Of a stretch of DNA of 64,000 nt, positions 44,947-53,082 are shown in pieces. Each line of letters opens with the position of its first letter. Position 1 is the first letter of the stretch. The DNA is from Micromonospora craniellae (GTDB lineage: Bacteria; Actinomycetota; Actinomycetes; Mycobacteriales; Micromonosporaceae). A program made the translations under genes and the position numbers. Location: assembly GCF_014764405.1 (NCBI RefSeq), contig NZ_CP061725.1, forward strand, positions 2,480,001 to 2,544,000, written 5' to 3'. Below the pieces are notes generated by a model. The model searched no databases and was not told the DNA's origin. It worked only from the letters and a program-made list of their open reading frames with translations.

Positions 44947-45798
44947 TCAGCGGGTGAAGAAGGCCGGTCCGCCGGCCGGCAACGCGGGCGCCTCGCCGAT
45001 CTCGGCGGCCCGACGGGCGAACTCCCGGAGCCCGGCGACCTGACGCTCGCCGAGCGAGAAGTCCAGGGCCCGGAAGTACTCGGCGAGGGTGGCAGCGTCG
45101 AAGGGTTCCCAACGGGCCGCCGACTCGGCGACCTGGTCCAGCTCGGCCAGGCACAGGTCACGCGAGCGGAGGAACGCCTCGTGGACCTCCTTGACCAGGC
45201 CGGGATGGGCGGCGGCGAAATCGCGGCGGACCGCCCAGACGGCGAAGACCATCGGCAGGCCGGTCCACTCCCGCCAGGCCAGCCCCAGATCGGTCACGGT
45301 CAGCCCCTGTCGGGGCGCCTCGTACATCGCCCGCAGGGCCACGTCGCCGATGAGTACCGCGGCGTCCGCCTCCAGTAGCATCTGGGTCAGGGCCGGCGGG
45401 CAGCGGAAGTACTCCGGGCGGACCCCGTACCGCTCGCGCAGCAGCAGCCCGGCGAGCAGCACCCCGGTCCGCGAGGTGGAGCCGAGCGCGACCCGGGCGC
45501 CGTCGAGGTCGGTCAGCGGCCGGGTGCTGACCAGGTTGACCGACAGCACCGGGCCGTCGCTGCCGACCGCCAGGTCCGGCAGGAGCAGCAGCTCGTCGGC
45601 GTGCCGCAGGTACTCGACCAGGGTGATCGGCCCGATGTCCAGGTCACCGGCGACCAGCGCGGCGCTGAGCCGGTCCGGCGAGTCCTTGTGCAGGTCGACG
45701 TCGAGCAGCGCACCCGAGCGCATCAGCCCCCAGTAGATCGGAAGGCAGTTGAGGAACTGGATGTGCCCGACCCGGGGGCGGGCGACGCGCTCGACCAT
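44947..45798 (-). CDS. mqnA: Chorismate dehydratase
   Basis: A 283-residue periplasmic-binding-protein-fold enzyme that starts the futalosine menaquinone pathway by dehydrating chorismate. Signatures are VGHIQFLNCLPIYWGL at the N-terminus, DIGPITLVEYLR, the SRTGVLLAGLLL loop and the ADAAVLIGDVAL strand. It complements mqnC in this window. Confidence 0.92.
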   Translation of the reverse strand: MVERVARPRVGHIQFLNCLPIYWGLMRSGALLDVDLHKDSPDRLSAALVAGDLDIGPITLVEYLRHADELLLLPDLAVGSDGPVLSVNLVSTRPLTDLDGARVALGSTSRTGVLLAGLLLRERYGVRPEYFRCPPALTQMLLEADAAVLIGDVALRAMYEAPRQGLTVTDLGLAWREWTGLPMVFAVWAVRRDFAAAHPGLVKEVHEAFLRSRDLCLAELDQVAESAARWEPFDAATLAEYFRALDFSLGERQVAGLREFARRAAEIGEAPALPAGGPAFFTR

Positions 45799-45869
45799 GC
45801 CCCGACCGTAACGCCGCCCTCCCTGATCTGCTCAGGGGGCCGACACCGAAGTGGCCAACCCCGCACCTC

Positions 45870-46571
45870 GTGATAGGAGGGGTCCCCTGTACTACACGAG
45901 GCGTTAGTTGGCAGTCCGACCTCGACGACGAGCTGGCCGCCGAACGGGCGCACCTGTCCCGGTCCCGGGAGGCGCTGCACCGGATGCGCGAACGCGCCGA
46001 GGCGCTCTTCGCCACCGGCGACACGGTGGCCGGTGACTCGTACACCGCCGAGCAGCTCGGGCGGCACCTCGCCCGTCGGGTGGCCGAACTGGCCGACGAC
46101 CCGCGTACGCCGCTGTTCTTCGGTCGGCTCGACTTCGGCGACACCGACCCCGAGCACGGCGGACGGCGCTACCACGTCGGCCGCCGGCACGTCACCGACG
46201 AGCAGGGCGAACCGCTGGTGCTGGACTGGCGGGCCCCGGTGTCCCGGTCGTTCTACCGGGCCAGCGGCCGCGATCCCCAGGGCCTCGCCGTGCGGCGCCG
46301 GTTCGGCTTCGGCGACGGCGTGCTGACCAGCTTCGAGGACGAGCATCTGGACCGTGGCGAGGAGCTCGGCACGGCCAGCCGGATCCTCACCGCCGAGATC
46401 GAACGTCCCCGGGTCGGGCCGATGCGCGACATCGTCGCCACCATCCAGCCCGAGCAGGACGAGCTGGTCCGCGCCGACCTGGCCGACTCGATCTGCGTGC
46501 AGGGCGCCCCGGGCACCGGGAAGACCCATCCCGAAATGTGGCATACTTTTTTCGTCTACAGCCCAGTTTGA
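45870..46571 (+). pseudogene. helD: HelD-type helicase gene truncated at its Walker A motif
   Basis: The reading frame encodes the N-terminal ~215 residues of a HelD/UvrD-like RNA-polymerase-associated ATPase: a coiled-coil arm (DELAAERAHLSRSREALHRM) and the domain before the P-loop with LVLDWRAPVSRSFYRA. It reaches GAPGTGKT (Walker A) at 46503-46526 and then changes to unrelated sequence (HPEMWHTFF...) and stops. All motor motifs downstream are missing. The start is uncertain: GTG 45870 is in frame, but a start a few codons later would also fit the AGGAGGGG site. Confidence 0.85.
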
Positions 46572-46599
46572 CCGGGTAGCAGAGATCGGTGGCCGGTCA

Positions 46600-46695
46600 A
46601 TGCAGCCGGTGACCGTGGACCCGGCCGCTGTCGCTGCCGGTGGGTTTGTCGTGCCGGTTGCGGTGCTCGCCTCCGTTGGGGAGGTGGCCCGATGA
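46600..46695 (+). CDS. Tiny coupled ORF (31 aa)
   Basis: ATG 46600 opens a 31-codon frame (MQPVTVDPAAVAAGGFVVPV at its start, ending GEVAR). Its TGA overlaps the ATG of the next gene (ATGA). It is hydrophobic in the middle but too short for a clear membrane helix prediction. Small leader-like genes in this position occur in actinobacterial integrative elements. It may act through translational coupling. Confidence 0.5.
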   Translation: MQPVTVDPAAVAAGGFVVPVAVLASVGEVAR

Positions 46696-47075
46696 GTTGG
46701 TCGCAGCCTTCCGAAGGTCAACCTGCATCTTCGGGCCGTCGTACCGCCGCCGAGTCGGGTCATCCCGCCTGGTGTGACCGTTCCCGGTGTACGGCCGACC
46801 CGGCGAGCCAGGTCGACGGGTACCGGCCCGGTGTCGGCGGCGCGCACCGGTCGGCGCCGATCCGTCTCGATCTGACCACGGTGACAGCCCTCGCGCCGCA
46901 GATCGGGGAGGCGTATCTGACGCGGGCTGTCGCCCCGTGGCCGTGCGAGACCTACCTTCACATCCAGCACGGTGACAGCGATATCGCGATGGCGGTGCGG
47001 GACGCGTCGCCGTTGTTGTCCGCGCTGCGGCTGCTCACGACCGAGGCCGAGGCCGAGAGTGGGTGGTCGTGGTGA
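46692..47075 (+). CDS. DUF6907-like small protein
   Basis: A 127-residue protein with the short Cys motif HPAWCDRSRCTA followed by a beta-rich domain (LHIQHGDSDIAMAV). The same motif begins the gene at 50742, and together they resemble DUF6907 proteins of actinobacterial plasmids and AICEs. The function is unknown. It overlaps both neighbours by four bases. Confidence 0.7.
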   Translation: MSWSQPSEGQPASSGRRTAAESGHPAWCDRSRCTADPASQVDGYRPGVGGAHRSAPIRLDLTTVTALAPQIGEAYLTRAVAPWPCETYLHIQHGDSDIAMAVRDASPLLSALRLLTTEAEAESGWSW

Positions 47076-47947
47076 GGAGCCGTACGGATCGGATCTTGAC
47101 GGCCGTGACCGTGGTGTGTGTCGCGGGGCTGGCCGTCGTCGCCGGGACGATCTCTTTCGCGCACATGCACGAGCTGGCGACCGCGCACGACCAGCACGGA
47201 TGGAAGGCATTCGCGTTCCCGATCAGCGTCGACGGGCTGGAAATCGTCGCCGCCCTGTACATGGTGGTGCAGCGTCGCGCGGGACGGCAGACGGGGTGGT
47301 TGCCGTGGATCGCCTTGGTGGTCGGCACCGCCGCGAGCCCGGCCGAGAACATCGCCGTCGGCGGTGACAGCGTGGTCGGCAAGGTCCTGGCCGGCTGGCC
47401 AGCTTTGTCTATGCTCGTCTCGGTCAAGCTGCTGTTCAGCATGATCGACCATGGCGAAGAGGATCAGCGGACCGTCCCGGACGATCTGCGGACGTCCGCA
47501 GATCGTCCGCTCGTCCCTGAGACGGTCCCTCAGATCGGCTCGGACAGCGGGCCGTCTGCTGGCCCGGCACCGGACCGGCGGGCTGGTCTCCCCGGTCCGT
47601 CCGCGACCAGCGGGACGGGCCGGAGTGTCGGGCTCCCATCGGGGCGGTCGAGCGGCCGTGCTAGCGCGCCCGTGCCGGTCGACGTCCAGCCAGTGGCGCA
47701 CCTGCTTCCGGCTGCGAGGGTCGCCGCCCGCGAGGCACTGGCGGCCACGGGACGTCCACCGTCGCGGGACAGGTTGGCCGATGCACTGCGTGATGACGGG
47801 TATGGCGTGTCAAACGAGCGCGCCTCACTTCTGCTGAAGATCCTCAAGGCGGAGCAAGATGTGCCGACGATCGGCGCGGGGTCCGTCAGACCCTGGCCGG
47901 ATGATCTGGACACGCCGCCGGCGGCGGCGGCGCAGCTTCCGCTGTGA
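47072..47947 (+). CDS. DUF2637 membrane protein (Spd-like, plasmid/AICE type)
   Basis: A 291-residue protein with three or four N-terminal membrane helices (first at ~10-32), including AFPISVDGLEIVAALYMV, the hallmark of DUF2637. A disordered Pro/Ser-rich linker and a C-terminal winged-helix-like part (RLADALRDDGYGVSNERASLLLKIL) follow. Such proteins are found on conjugative actinobacterial elements, where spread functions are suspected. GTG 47072 overlaps the preceding stop (GTGA). Confidence 0.8.
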   Translation: MRSRTDRILTAVTVVCVAGLAVVAGTISFAHMHELATAHDQHGWKAFAFPISVDGLEIVAALYMVVQRRAGRQTGWLPWIALVVGTAASPAENIAVGGDSVVGKVLAGWPALSMLVSVKLLFSMIDHGEEDQRTVPDDLRTSADRPLVPETVPQIGSDSGPSAGPAPDRRAGLPGPSATSGTGRSVGLPSGRSSGRASAPVPVDVQPVAHLLPAARVAAREALAATGRPPSRDRLADALRDDGYGVSNERASLLLKILKAEQDVPTIGAGSVRPWPDDLDTPPAAAAQLPL

Positions 47948-47951
47948 AGCG

Positions 47952-48007
47952 TCGATAACGAGGGGTGCCCGTTACCCCCGACGAGCAGGGGCACCCCTCG
48001 CTATCGA
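47952..48007. terminator. Large hairpin terminator
   Basis: CGAGGGGTGCCC (47959-47970) pairs with GGGCACCCCTCG (47989-48000). An outer TCGATA/TATCGA arm at 47952-47957 and 48002-48007 extends the stem. It follows the DUF2637 gene directly. Confidence 0.75.
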
Positions 48008-48121
48008 CGCCATCGCGATCACCGGATAACTCTCGGTGACGGTACGTAGAAAGCAAACAGCGACCCCCTAGGTGATGGGAGTCGCCTGTCCGTCCTATTG
48101 CCTCAGTCGGTCATGGCACGC

Positions 48122-48367
48122 CTAGTCGAAGAAGTCGAACTCGCCTTCGCGGACTCCCCCGACGAACGCTTCCCACTCGGCCCGGGTGTAGATGATCACG
48201 GAGCCGTCAGGGTGGTGGCTGTGCCGTACGGCGACCCGGCCACTTCCATCGGCGAGCGGACCAGCCTCGACGCAGTTCGCACCGCCGTTGTCGCTCTTGG
48301 TGCTGATGTGCCAGGCGACGCCCGCGAGATCCGGGCGGCCCGGCGCGTGCGTCTCTACTGCCTTCAC
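48122..48367 (-). CDS. DUF397 protein
   Basis: An 81-residue DUF397 protein with W-x-x-STKSDNGGANCVE, VAVRHSHHPDGSVIIYT and the W-x-x-F near the end. Its start overlaps the XRE gene stop by four bases. This is the second such pair in the window and lies inside the island. Confidence 0.88.
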   Translation of the reverse strand: MKAVETHAPGRPDLAGVAWHISTKSDNGGANCVEAGPLADGSGRVAVRHSHHPDGSVIIYTRAEWEAFVGGVREGEFDFFD

Positions 48368-49227
48368 GGTGTCTCCTTTGCTGCGGCCGAGATCCGCTCA
48401 GCCGATTCTTCCGGTGAAAGGGTCACGCGCTGTAACCGATCGTACGTCTGGACGAACCGCTCGGCACCAGGAGTCTCGACGAAGATCGCACCGCCGAGCG
48501 TCTCGGTGTACGCGACATCGGGGTACGGCTCCACCAGCGTGAACACCTTGAACGCGCCCGCCGGACTGGCGTGTGCGTCCACTCTGAATGGTAGTACCCG
48601 GATCTCGACGTTCGGCTTCTGGGCGCAGTCGCCCAGGTGTCGGAGCTGATCACGCATCGTCTCGGGGCTGTGGACCGTGCGCAGCAACAACGCCTCGTCG
48701 AGGATCGCGTGAAGCTGCGTCGGGCTGTCCCCGGTGAGCACCTGCTGACGCTTGATTCGGAGCTCGACCGCGCGCTTGACCTGCTCGTCTGCAAGGTCCG
48801 GATCGGCCGCGCGGATCGCCGCCTCGGCGTACCGGTTGGTCTGGAGAAGACCAGGTAGAAGAGTGTCATCGAACGAGTGGATCGCCTGGGCTCGCGACTC
48901 CAGCCACACGTAGTCGATGAACCGCCGGTCCACCGCGTCGGCGAATCCGTCCCACCACCCCTTCTGCCACACCTCCTCACGCAAGTTCAGCAGGCCCTCG
49001 CGACGCCGTTGGTCACTGACCGAATAGAAGTCCAGCAGCGCGAGGAGGTCGGCGCGTCGGATCGGGTACTCGGCCGACTCGAACCGACTCACGGTCGATG
49101 GGTCGCGCTCCAGGTACTCGCCCGCCTGCTTCAGGGTGATTCCAGCGGCTTCGCGGAGTTCCTTGATCTGTTGTCCAAGCCACTGCGCCCGCAGCGTCGG
49201 TCCCGGCCTCGTCGTCACGCTACCCAT
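48364..49227 (-). CDS. XRE-family regulator with DUF5753 domain
   Basis: A 287-residue regulator with an N-terminal helix-turn-helix (ITLKQAGEYLERDPSTVSRFES) and a DUF5753 domain (LLPGLLQTNRYAEAAIRA, RVLPFRVDAHASPAGAF). Start placed at the MGSVTTRP methionine (49227); a start at 49317 would add 30 unconvincing residues. Probably controls nearby island genes together with its DUF397 partner. Confidence 0.87.
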   Translation of the reverse strand: MGSVTTRPGPTLRAQWLGQQIKELREAAGITLKQAGEYLERDPSTVSRFESAEYPIRRADLLALLDFYSVSDQRRREGLLNLREEVWQKGWWDGFADAVDRRFIDYVWLESRAQAIHSFDDTLLPGLLQTNRYAEAAIRAADPDLADEQVKRAVELRIKRQQVLTGDSPTQLHAILDEALLLRTVHSPETMRDQLRHLGDCAQKPNVEIRVLPFRVDAHASPAGAFKVFTLVEPYPDVAYTETLGGAIFVETPGAERFVQTYDRLQRVTLSPEESAERISAAAKETP

Positions 49228-49487
49228 CGTCCGGCACGTGATTGGTGGGTGCAACCGGATGATCAGCACTGCATGCAGCGGACAGTTCGGTGTCATACAA
49301 GATTGCATGATCCACAAACTTGTGTGACACGGGTGTGCGTGCCATTCTGGACGTGTTGGGCTTCCGCGACACGGTTAAGCCGGTGCGTACCGGCTTGTCC
49401 TGGGTGCCCAGATAGCAGGCCGGGGCGGCTCAGCTCCTGCGAGCACGTCCGCCCTGGCCCCCTGATCTGCGAAGGGGGTGCGGTGTA
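49228..49487. promoter_or_regulatory. Divergent spacer with palindromes
   Basis: The region between the XRE regulator and the next coupled gene chain contains CACAA-AC-TTGTG (49313-49324) and the perfect palindrome AAGCCGGT-GCGT-ACCGGCTT (49376-49395). The first could be an operator for the regulator's own promoter. Confidence 0.4.
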
Positions 49488-49616
49488 TTGATCGTTGCCG
49501 CGTTGATGCTGGGATACCTCACCGGGTTGTGGTCGTTCAAGATCAAGGTCTGGTGGTGCCCTCGATGCAGTGCCCCGACAAGTGATCTGACCCGCACGCC
49601 TGCCGGGCGGGCATGA
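49488..49616 (+). CDS. Small membrane protein with a CPRC motif (42 aa)
   Basis: TTG 49488, preceded by GAAGGGGG at good spacing, opens a 42-codon frame. It starts with a hydrophobic segment (LIVAALMLGYLTGLW) and then a CPRC zinc-ribbon-like pair. Its TGA overlaps the next ATG (ATGA). The composition and placement resemble small membrane proteins of actinobacterial integrative elements. Confidence 0.55.
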   Translation: MIVAALMLGYLTGLWSFKIKVWWCPRCSAPTSDLTRTPAGRA

Positions 49617-49861
49617 TGGCCACGCTCAAGATCGGCACCGTCATCGACGTTCACGATCGCGACTACAGGTACGGCACCGGGCGGCTGATCCTTCGGGTAA
49701 CGACGATCGGCAACAAGCAGTCGCTCGCGGACGGCGAGTGGATCGATCTTGACGGGCTCTCGCTACGTCCGGACGGCACGCAGATCAGCGAGCAACCCCG
49801 TCATGCCCTCGTCCGCGTGAACGCCCTACGCCTTGGCCAGGACCCGGAGGCACGGCCATGA
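49613..49861 (+). CDS. Small hypothetical protein (82 aa)
   Basis: Starts within the stop of the preceding gene and overlaps the next start, so it is the middle of a coupled three-gene chain. It looks like a short beta-barrel (GTVIDVHDRDYRYGTGRLILRV), rich in charged residues. I do not recognise the family. Confidence 0.65.
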   Translation: MMATLKIGTVIDVHDRDYRYGTGRLILRVTTIGNKQSLADGEWIDLDGLSLRPDGTQISEQPRHALVRVNALRLGQDPEARP

Positions 49862-50238
49862 CGACGACCTACCTCGCCAGAACCGCGCTGGACGAACTCG
49901 ACCACGCACAGGCTGAACTCGAACGCCACCTGGCGGTGCAACCCAACGGCGTGTGCGCCACCTGCGGCGAGGTCGAGCCGTGCGCAGGGCGACGCGCGGC
50001 CGGAATCACATTCGACAGGTACGGGCTACTGCCGCGTCGTCGGCCCGGCGTCGCCGGCGTCCGACCATCCGGCCCCAACCCGGCGGACACCGAATCGCAC
50101 TCATGGTTCGGCACGCCGATCCTCGCCGATGACTCGGAGGAATACTCCGGCATGCGCAGCGGCCCCACACACAACGTGGCGGACGGGTCCACCGTAACGC
50201 CGTTGCACGGGCGAGAACGGGCGCGGACCGCGTCCTGA
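49858..50238 (+). CDS. Hypothetical protein with CATCGEVEPC motif (126 aa)
   Basis: Overlaps the preceding gene by four bases. The N-terminal half contains a helix and the cysteine cluster CATCGEVEPC, which could bind zinc. The C-terminal half looks disordered. The pattern recurs among AICE-encoded small proteins, but I cannot assign a function. Confidence 0.6.
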   Translation: MTTTYLARTALDELDHAQAELERHLAVQPNGVCATCGEVEPCAGRRAAGITFDRYGLLPRRRPGVAGVRPSGPNPADTESHSWFGTPILADDSEEYSGMRSGPTHNVADGSTVTPLHGRERARTAS

Positions 50239-50275
50239 TTTCCGAGCACATATCAGACGATTGGAGGTCTTGCTC

Positions 50276-50587
50276 ATGACTGAAACGGAGACGCCTTTCG
50301 ATGAGGTACGCAAGGGGTCCACCGGGACCGGGCTGCGGGCGTCAGATGTCGGCTGCGCTGCTGAACGGCTCGTAGCGCAAGTCGCCAGTATCGCCGCGAC
50401 ACACATCGCCGACGACGACGGAGCCTGCGCCGGCTGCCGAGCCGTCTGGAACCGCTGGGTGCCGCACCCTTGCACACAAGCCGAGTGGGCGACGGCGACC
50501 CGGGCGGCCAGCTCCAGCGATCGACGTCGCGCGACCACACCCGGCGGTAACGACAGAAGTCAACGCGGGTTGCGGCCCACGTCATGA
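50276..50587 (+). CDS. Small hypothetical protein with CAGC motif (103 aa)
   Basis: ATG 50276 follows GGAGG at eight bases. A CAGCRAVW segment and another Cys (HPCTQ) suggest a small metal-binding domain similar to the gene before it. It is the last member of this cluster. Confidence 0.55.
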   Translation: MTETETPFDEVRKGSTGTGLRASDVGCAAERLVAQVASIAATHIADDDGACAGCRAVWNRWVPHPCTQAEWATATRAASSSDRRRATTPGGNDRSQRGLRPTS

Positions 50588-50741
50588 CCAACGTCGAAAC
50601 CCGATCCCGGGGCAGACGGGCAGAGCTACGACAGCACGTGCCCCAGGAGAAAACACGAATGCAAGCACCCGATTACCTTACGCGATAAGGGGCGATCACG
50701 CCCTCAGGCGTTCTCGCAATCCGCGCGTGGAGGATACAATA

Positions 50742-51140
50742 GTGTCAAAGGCTGACAACATGCATCCACCCTGGTGTCACCCGCATGAGTGCACGGCGGA
50801 TTTCACGGAATTCCATCCGGACTCCTCACCACCCACCCATGGGAGTCAGTGGTACGACTGCAACCCGTCGGACCAGCCACAGTCGATCGAAATCGAGATG
50901 CAACTAGTTCAATACATTGACGACATCGACCCGAGAACTTTCATTCGCGTCGCTCGAAGTGACTTTGAAGACCGGCAGGTCTTCCACGTCACCATGGAAC
51001 AAGGCCACGCCATCTACAAGGCGCTGGCCGAGATACTCACCCGCAACGACAAGGACCAGGAAGTAATACACACGGGGTCAGCCCAATGCCGGGTAGACGG
51101 CGGGAGTCTCACCCGCCGTCCCCCACAGATCCGGACGTGA
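50742..51140 (+). CDS. DUF6907-like protein with intron-derived C-terminus
   Basis: A 132-residue frame with the HPPWCHPHECTA motif seen in the gene at 46692, followed by VFHVTMEQGHAIYKALAEIL. GTG 50742 is preceded by GGAGG at eight bases. From about 51087 the frame runs into the complement of the group II intron 3' end (domains 6 and 5). The last ~17 residues are therefore probably not ancestral, and the original end of the gene has been replaced. Base composition is noticeably less GC-biased than the backbone. Confidence 0.6.
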   Translation: MSKADNMHPPWCHPHECTADFTEFHPDSSPPTHGSQWYDCNPSDQPQSIEIEMQLVQYIDDIDPRTFIRVARSDFEDRQVFHVTMEQGHAIYKALAEILTRNDKDQEVIHTGSAQCRVDGGSLTRRPPQIRT

Positions 51141-51161
51141 ACCTCTCGACTCATCCGGCTC
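51128..51161 (-). ncRNA. Group II intron domain 5
   Basis: A 34-base element on the minus strand beginning GAGCCGGATGAG and ending GTCCGGATC. The ends pair with each other, and length and AGC triad match domain 5, the catalytic heart of the ribozyme. Confidence 0.75.
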
Positions 51162-51175
51162 GTGCCGTTCGGTTG

Positions 51176-52426
51176 TCAGGTCGTGTACCGCAGCGTCCAG
51201 TGCGCGAACAGGCCGGGTTTTCGTTTTCGGACCTCTTGTAACCATGCACGCGTACGGGCTTGGCTGGGTTTGAGTCGCTTGTACTTCCACCTTGCCCAGC
51301 GCATCAGATGACGGTCGACGCGCTTGCCGATCGGGATGACCGCGCTCGGATAGAACGCGGTGAAGTAGTTCAGCCAACCACGTAGGGCTGGGTTCACTTC
51401 TTCCGCGAGATCGTTCAGGTTCCAGGTCGTGTGTCGATGTAACCGCCAGGACGCTACCTTGCGGCTCATATCGGTCAGCTTCCCCGGGGCCACCGCCGGC
51501 AGGAACCCTGTTCGCCGACGTTGCCGTATCTTGTCCCAGGCCTTACGGGGACGAAACGCGTACCCGCAGAACGCGAACGTCACCAGCTCATAGTTCAGCC
51601 GGCGGCGGTCGTCCTTGCAGTACACAATGCGCGTCTTATCAGGATGCAACTGCAACCCGATATCCGCAAACCGACGACCGATCGCCCGGCGCACATACTG
51701 TGCCTGACTTTCGGTCACGCAATGGACCACCACATCGTCCGCGAACCGCTCGAACCCGATCCGGGGAAACTCCCGGACCATCCAGGTATCGAAGCCGTAG
51801 TGCAGGAAGACGTTAGCGATCAACGGAGAGATCGGCCCGCCCTGCGGGGTTCCCTTTTCCCGATGAGCCAAAGTTCCGTCGGGCATCAGCATCGGCGCCT
51901 TGAGCCAGCGCTCCACATACAACATGACCCACGACTGGGTCGTATGCCGCGCCACCGCCTTAAGCATCAAATCCCACCGCACGGAGTCGAAAAAGGCCTT
52001 GACGTCCAAATCGACGACCCAGTCCTTCTTGAAACACCGCTGCCGACACACCCGAATCGCATCAATCGGGGACCGTCCGGGACGATATCCGTAGGAGTCG
52101 TCGTGGAACACCTTCTCCACCTCCGGCTCCAACACCAGCACCGCCACCGTCTGCGCCACCCGGTCAACCACATTGGGAATGCCCAGAATCCTGACCCCAC
52201 CCTTCTTCGGGATCTCCACCGCCCGGACCGGGCCGGGGAAATAGCTGCCCGACGACATACGGTTCCACAGCCGGTAGAGGTTGTCAGCCAACCTCGTTTC
52301 GAACTGTTCGATCGTCACTCCGTCGGCCCCGGCCGCTCCGCCATTACCTTTCACCTTCAACCACGCGGCCCAGATCAGCCGCTTTGGGATATCGTGCGAC
52401 TTGCCTGTCAACCCTGGCTGACTCAC
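51176..52426 (-). CDS. ltrA: Group II intron reverse transcriptase/maturase
   Basis: This 416-residue protein has the RT palm motifs: GADGVTIEQF, RPLGIP-like RILGIPNVVDRVAQ, VVDLDVKAFFDSV, GTPQGGPISPLIANVFL and the catalytic box FADD (FERFADDVVVHC). The box is Phe-Ala-Asp-Asp instead of the common Tyr-Ala-Asp-Asp. A maturase domain X follows (LNDLAEEVNPALRGWLNYF) with no HNH endonuclease domain. The enzyme splices and mobilises the surrounding intron. GTG start. Confidence 0.92.
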   Translation of the reverse strand: MSQPGLTGKSHDIPKRLIWAAWLKVKGNGGAAGADGVTIEQFETRLADNLYRLWNRMSSGSYFPGPVRAVEIPKKGGVRILGIPNVVDRVAQTVAVLVLEPEVEKVFHDDSYGYRPGRSPIDAIRVCRQRCFKKDWVVDLDVKAFFDSVRWDLMLKAVARHTTQSWVMLYVERWLKAPMLMPDGTLAHREKGTPQGGPISPLIANVFLHYGFDTWMVREFPRIGFERFADDVVVHCVTESQAQYVRRAIGRRFADIGLQLHPDKTRIVYCKDDRRRLNYELVTFAFCGYAFRPRKAWDKIRQRRRTGFLPAVAPGKLTDMSRKVASWRLHRHTTWNLNDLAEEVNPALRGWLNYFTAFYPSAVIPIGKRVDRHLMRWARWKYKRLKPSQARTRAWLQEVRKRKPGLFAHWTLRYTT

Positions 52427-52782
52427 GCGGTTCCTCCCTCACGGTTGACCGCACAAACCAGCCTGAACGACCCCGCCCCTTCGCTCCCCGACCCACTGCG
52501 ATACGCAGGCGGTTCACAGCTACTACGGGCGAGTCCGCCAGCGGCCCCGCATCGGTACTCTGCTCCTCGCGGTCTCCTCCGCTTGGAGTCCTCCCTCTCG
52601 CCGCCGGTCAACCGACGGACAGTATCGGGGTCCGCCTTCACACGTTCCGTATGAGAGCCTGGACCGGGCTCATGCTGCCTATATGCCGGACACCACCTGG
52701 GCAGTAAGCGGATATCCCCCAGGCTCATCCCGAGACTCACCTCCGGCCTCGGTTCTGATGTCGTCTGACTGAGTTTCGACAC

Positions 52783-52809
52783 GTCAACGGCAGAGAACTC
52801 GACGTTCAT
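52783..52809 (-). pseudogene. Start of an ORF interrupted by the group II intron
   Basis: An ATG at 52809, coupled to the previous gene by ATGA, opens MNVEFSAVD and then meets the proposed intron 5' end. After removing the intron the frame would continue only 20-odd codons on the far side, so the gene was probably broken by more than the intron alone. Confidence 0.35.
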
Positions 52810-53024
52810 CGCTCATCTTCCCGGTCCATACCTGACGCGATCACAGTCACGCCTTCTCCAACGACGCTCAGGACGACGGTCTTCAGCCAACGCCCCTCGT
52901 GGTGGTTTGAAGCCTGCTTCCGCAAGCCGGCTCCGGAGGGCCAAACAACCTCCATCTCCCATACAGCACCGCAGTCCACGAGACCGTCATCAATCTTTGC
53001 CTCGCTTTCCACGTTCGTGTTCAC
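52806..53024 (-). CDS. Small hypothetical protein (72 aa)
   Basis: A GTG-initiated frame with coding character (EGRWLKTVVLSVVGEGVTVIAS). It looks like a small beta-rich protein. It overlaps the following ORF start by four bases. No ribosome site is obvious. Family not recognised. Confidence 0.45.
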   Translation of the reverse strand: MNTNVESEAKIDDGLVDCGAVWEMEVVWPSGAGLRKQASNHHEGRWLKTVVLSVVGEGVTVIASGMDREDER

Positions 53025-53082
53025 AAGAGCTGATCTCAGCGACGCGAATGTGTTGATTGGTGCGACACGGGCGAAGCTGTTG

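Larger units (their letters stand above)
51086..52782 (-). mobile_element. Group II intron with reverse transcriptase
   Basis: On the minus strand a candidate 5' end GTGTCG lies at 52782. The RT gene follows. A 34-nucleotide domain 5 (GAGCCGGATGAG ... CACGTCCGGATC, 51161-51128) contains the catalytic AGC. The domain 6 hairpin (GACGGCGGG/CCCGCCGTC) comes next, with a CTAC bulge that holds the likely branch A. The 3' end AT is near 51086. Total length ~1.7 kb fits a bacterial group II intron. The ends are my best reading of the sequence. Confidence 0.8.

Noticed and set aside
46527..46600. tRNA attachment site at the island left end
   Set aside because: No tRNA-like sequence is present; the junction is within a protein-coding gene.
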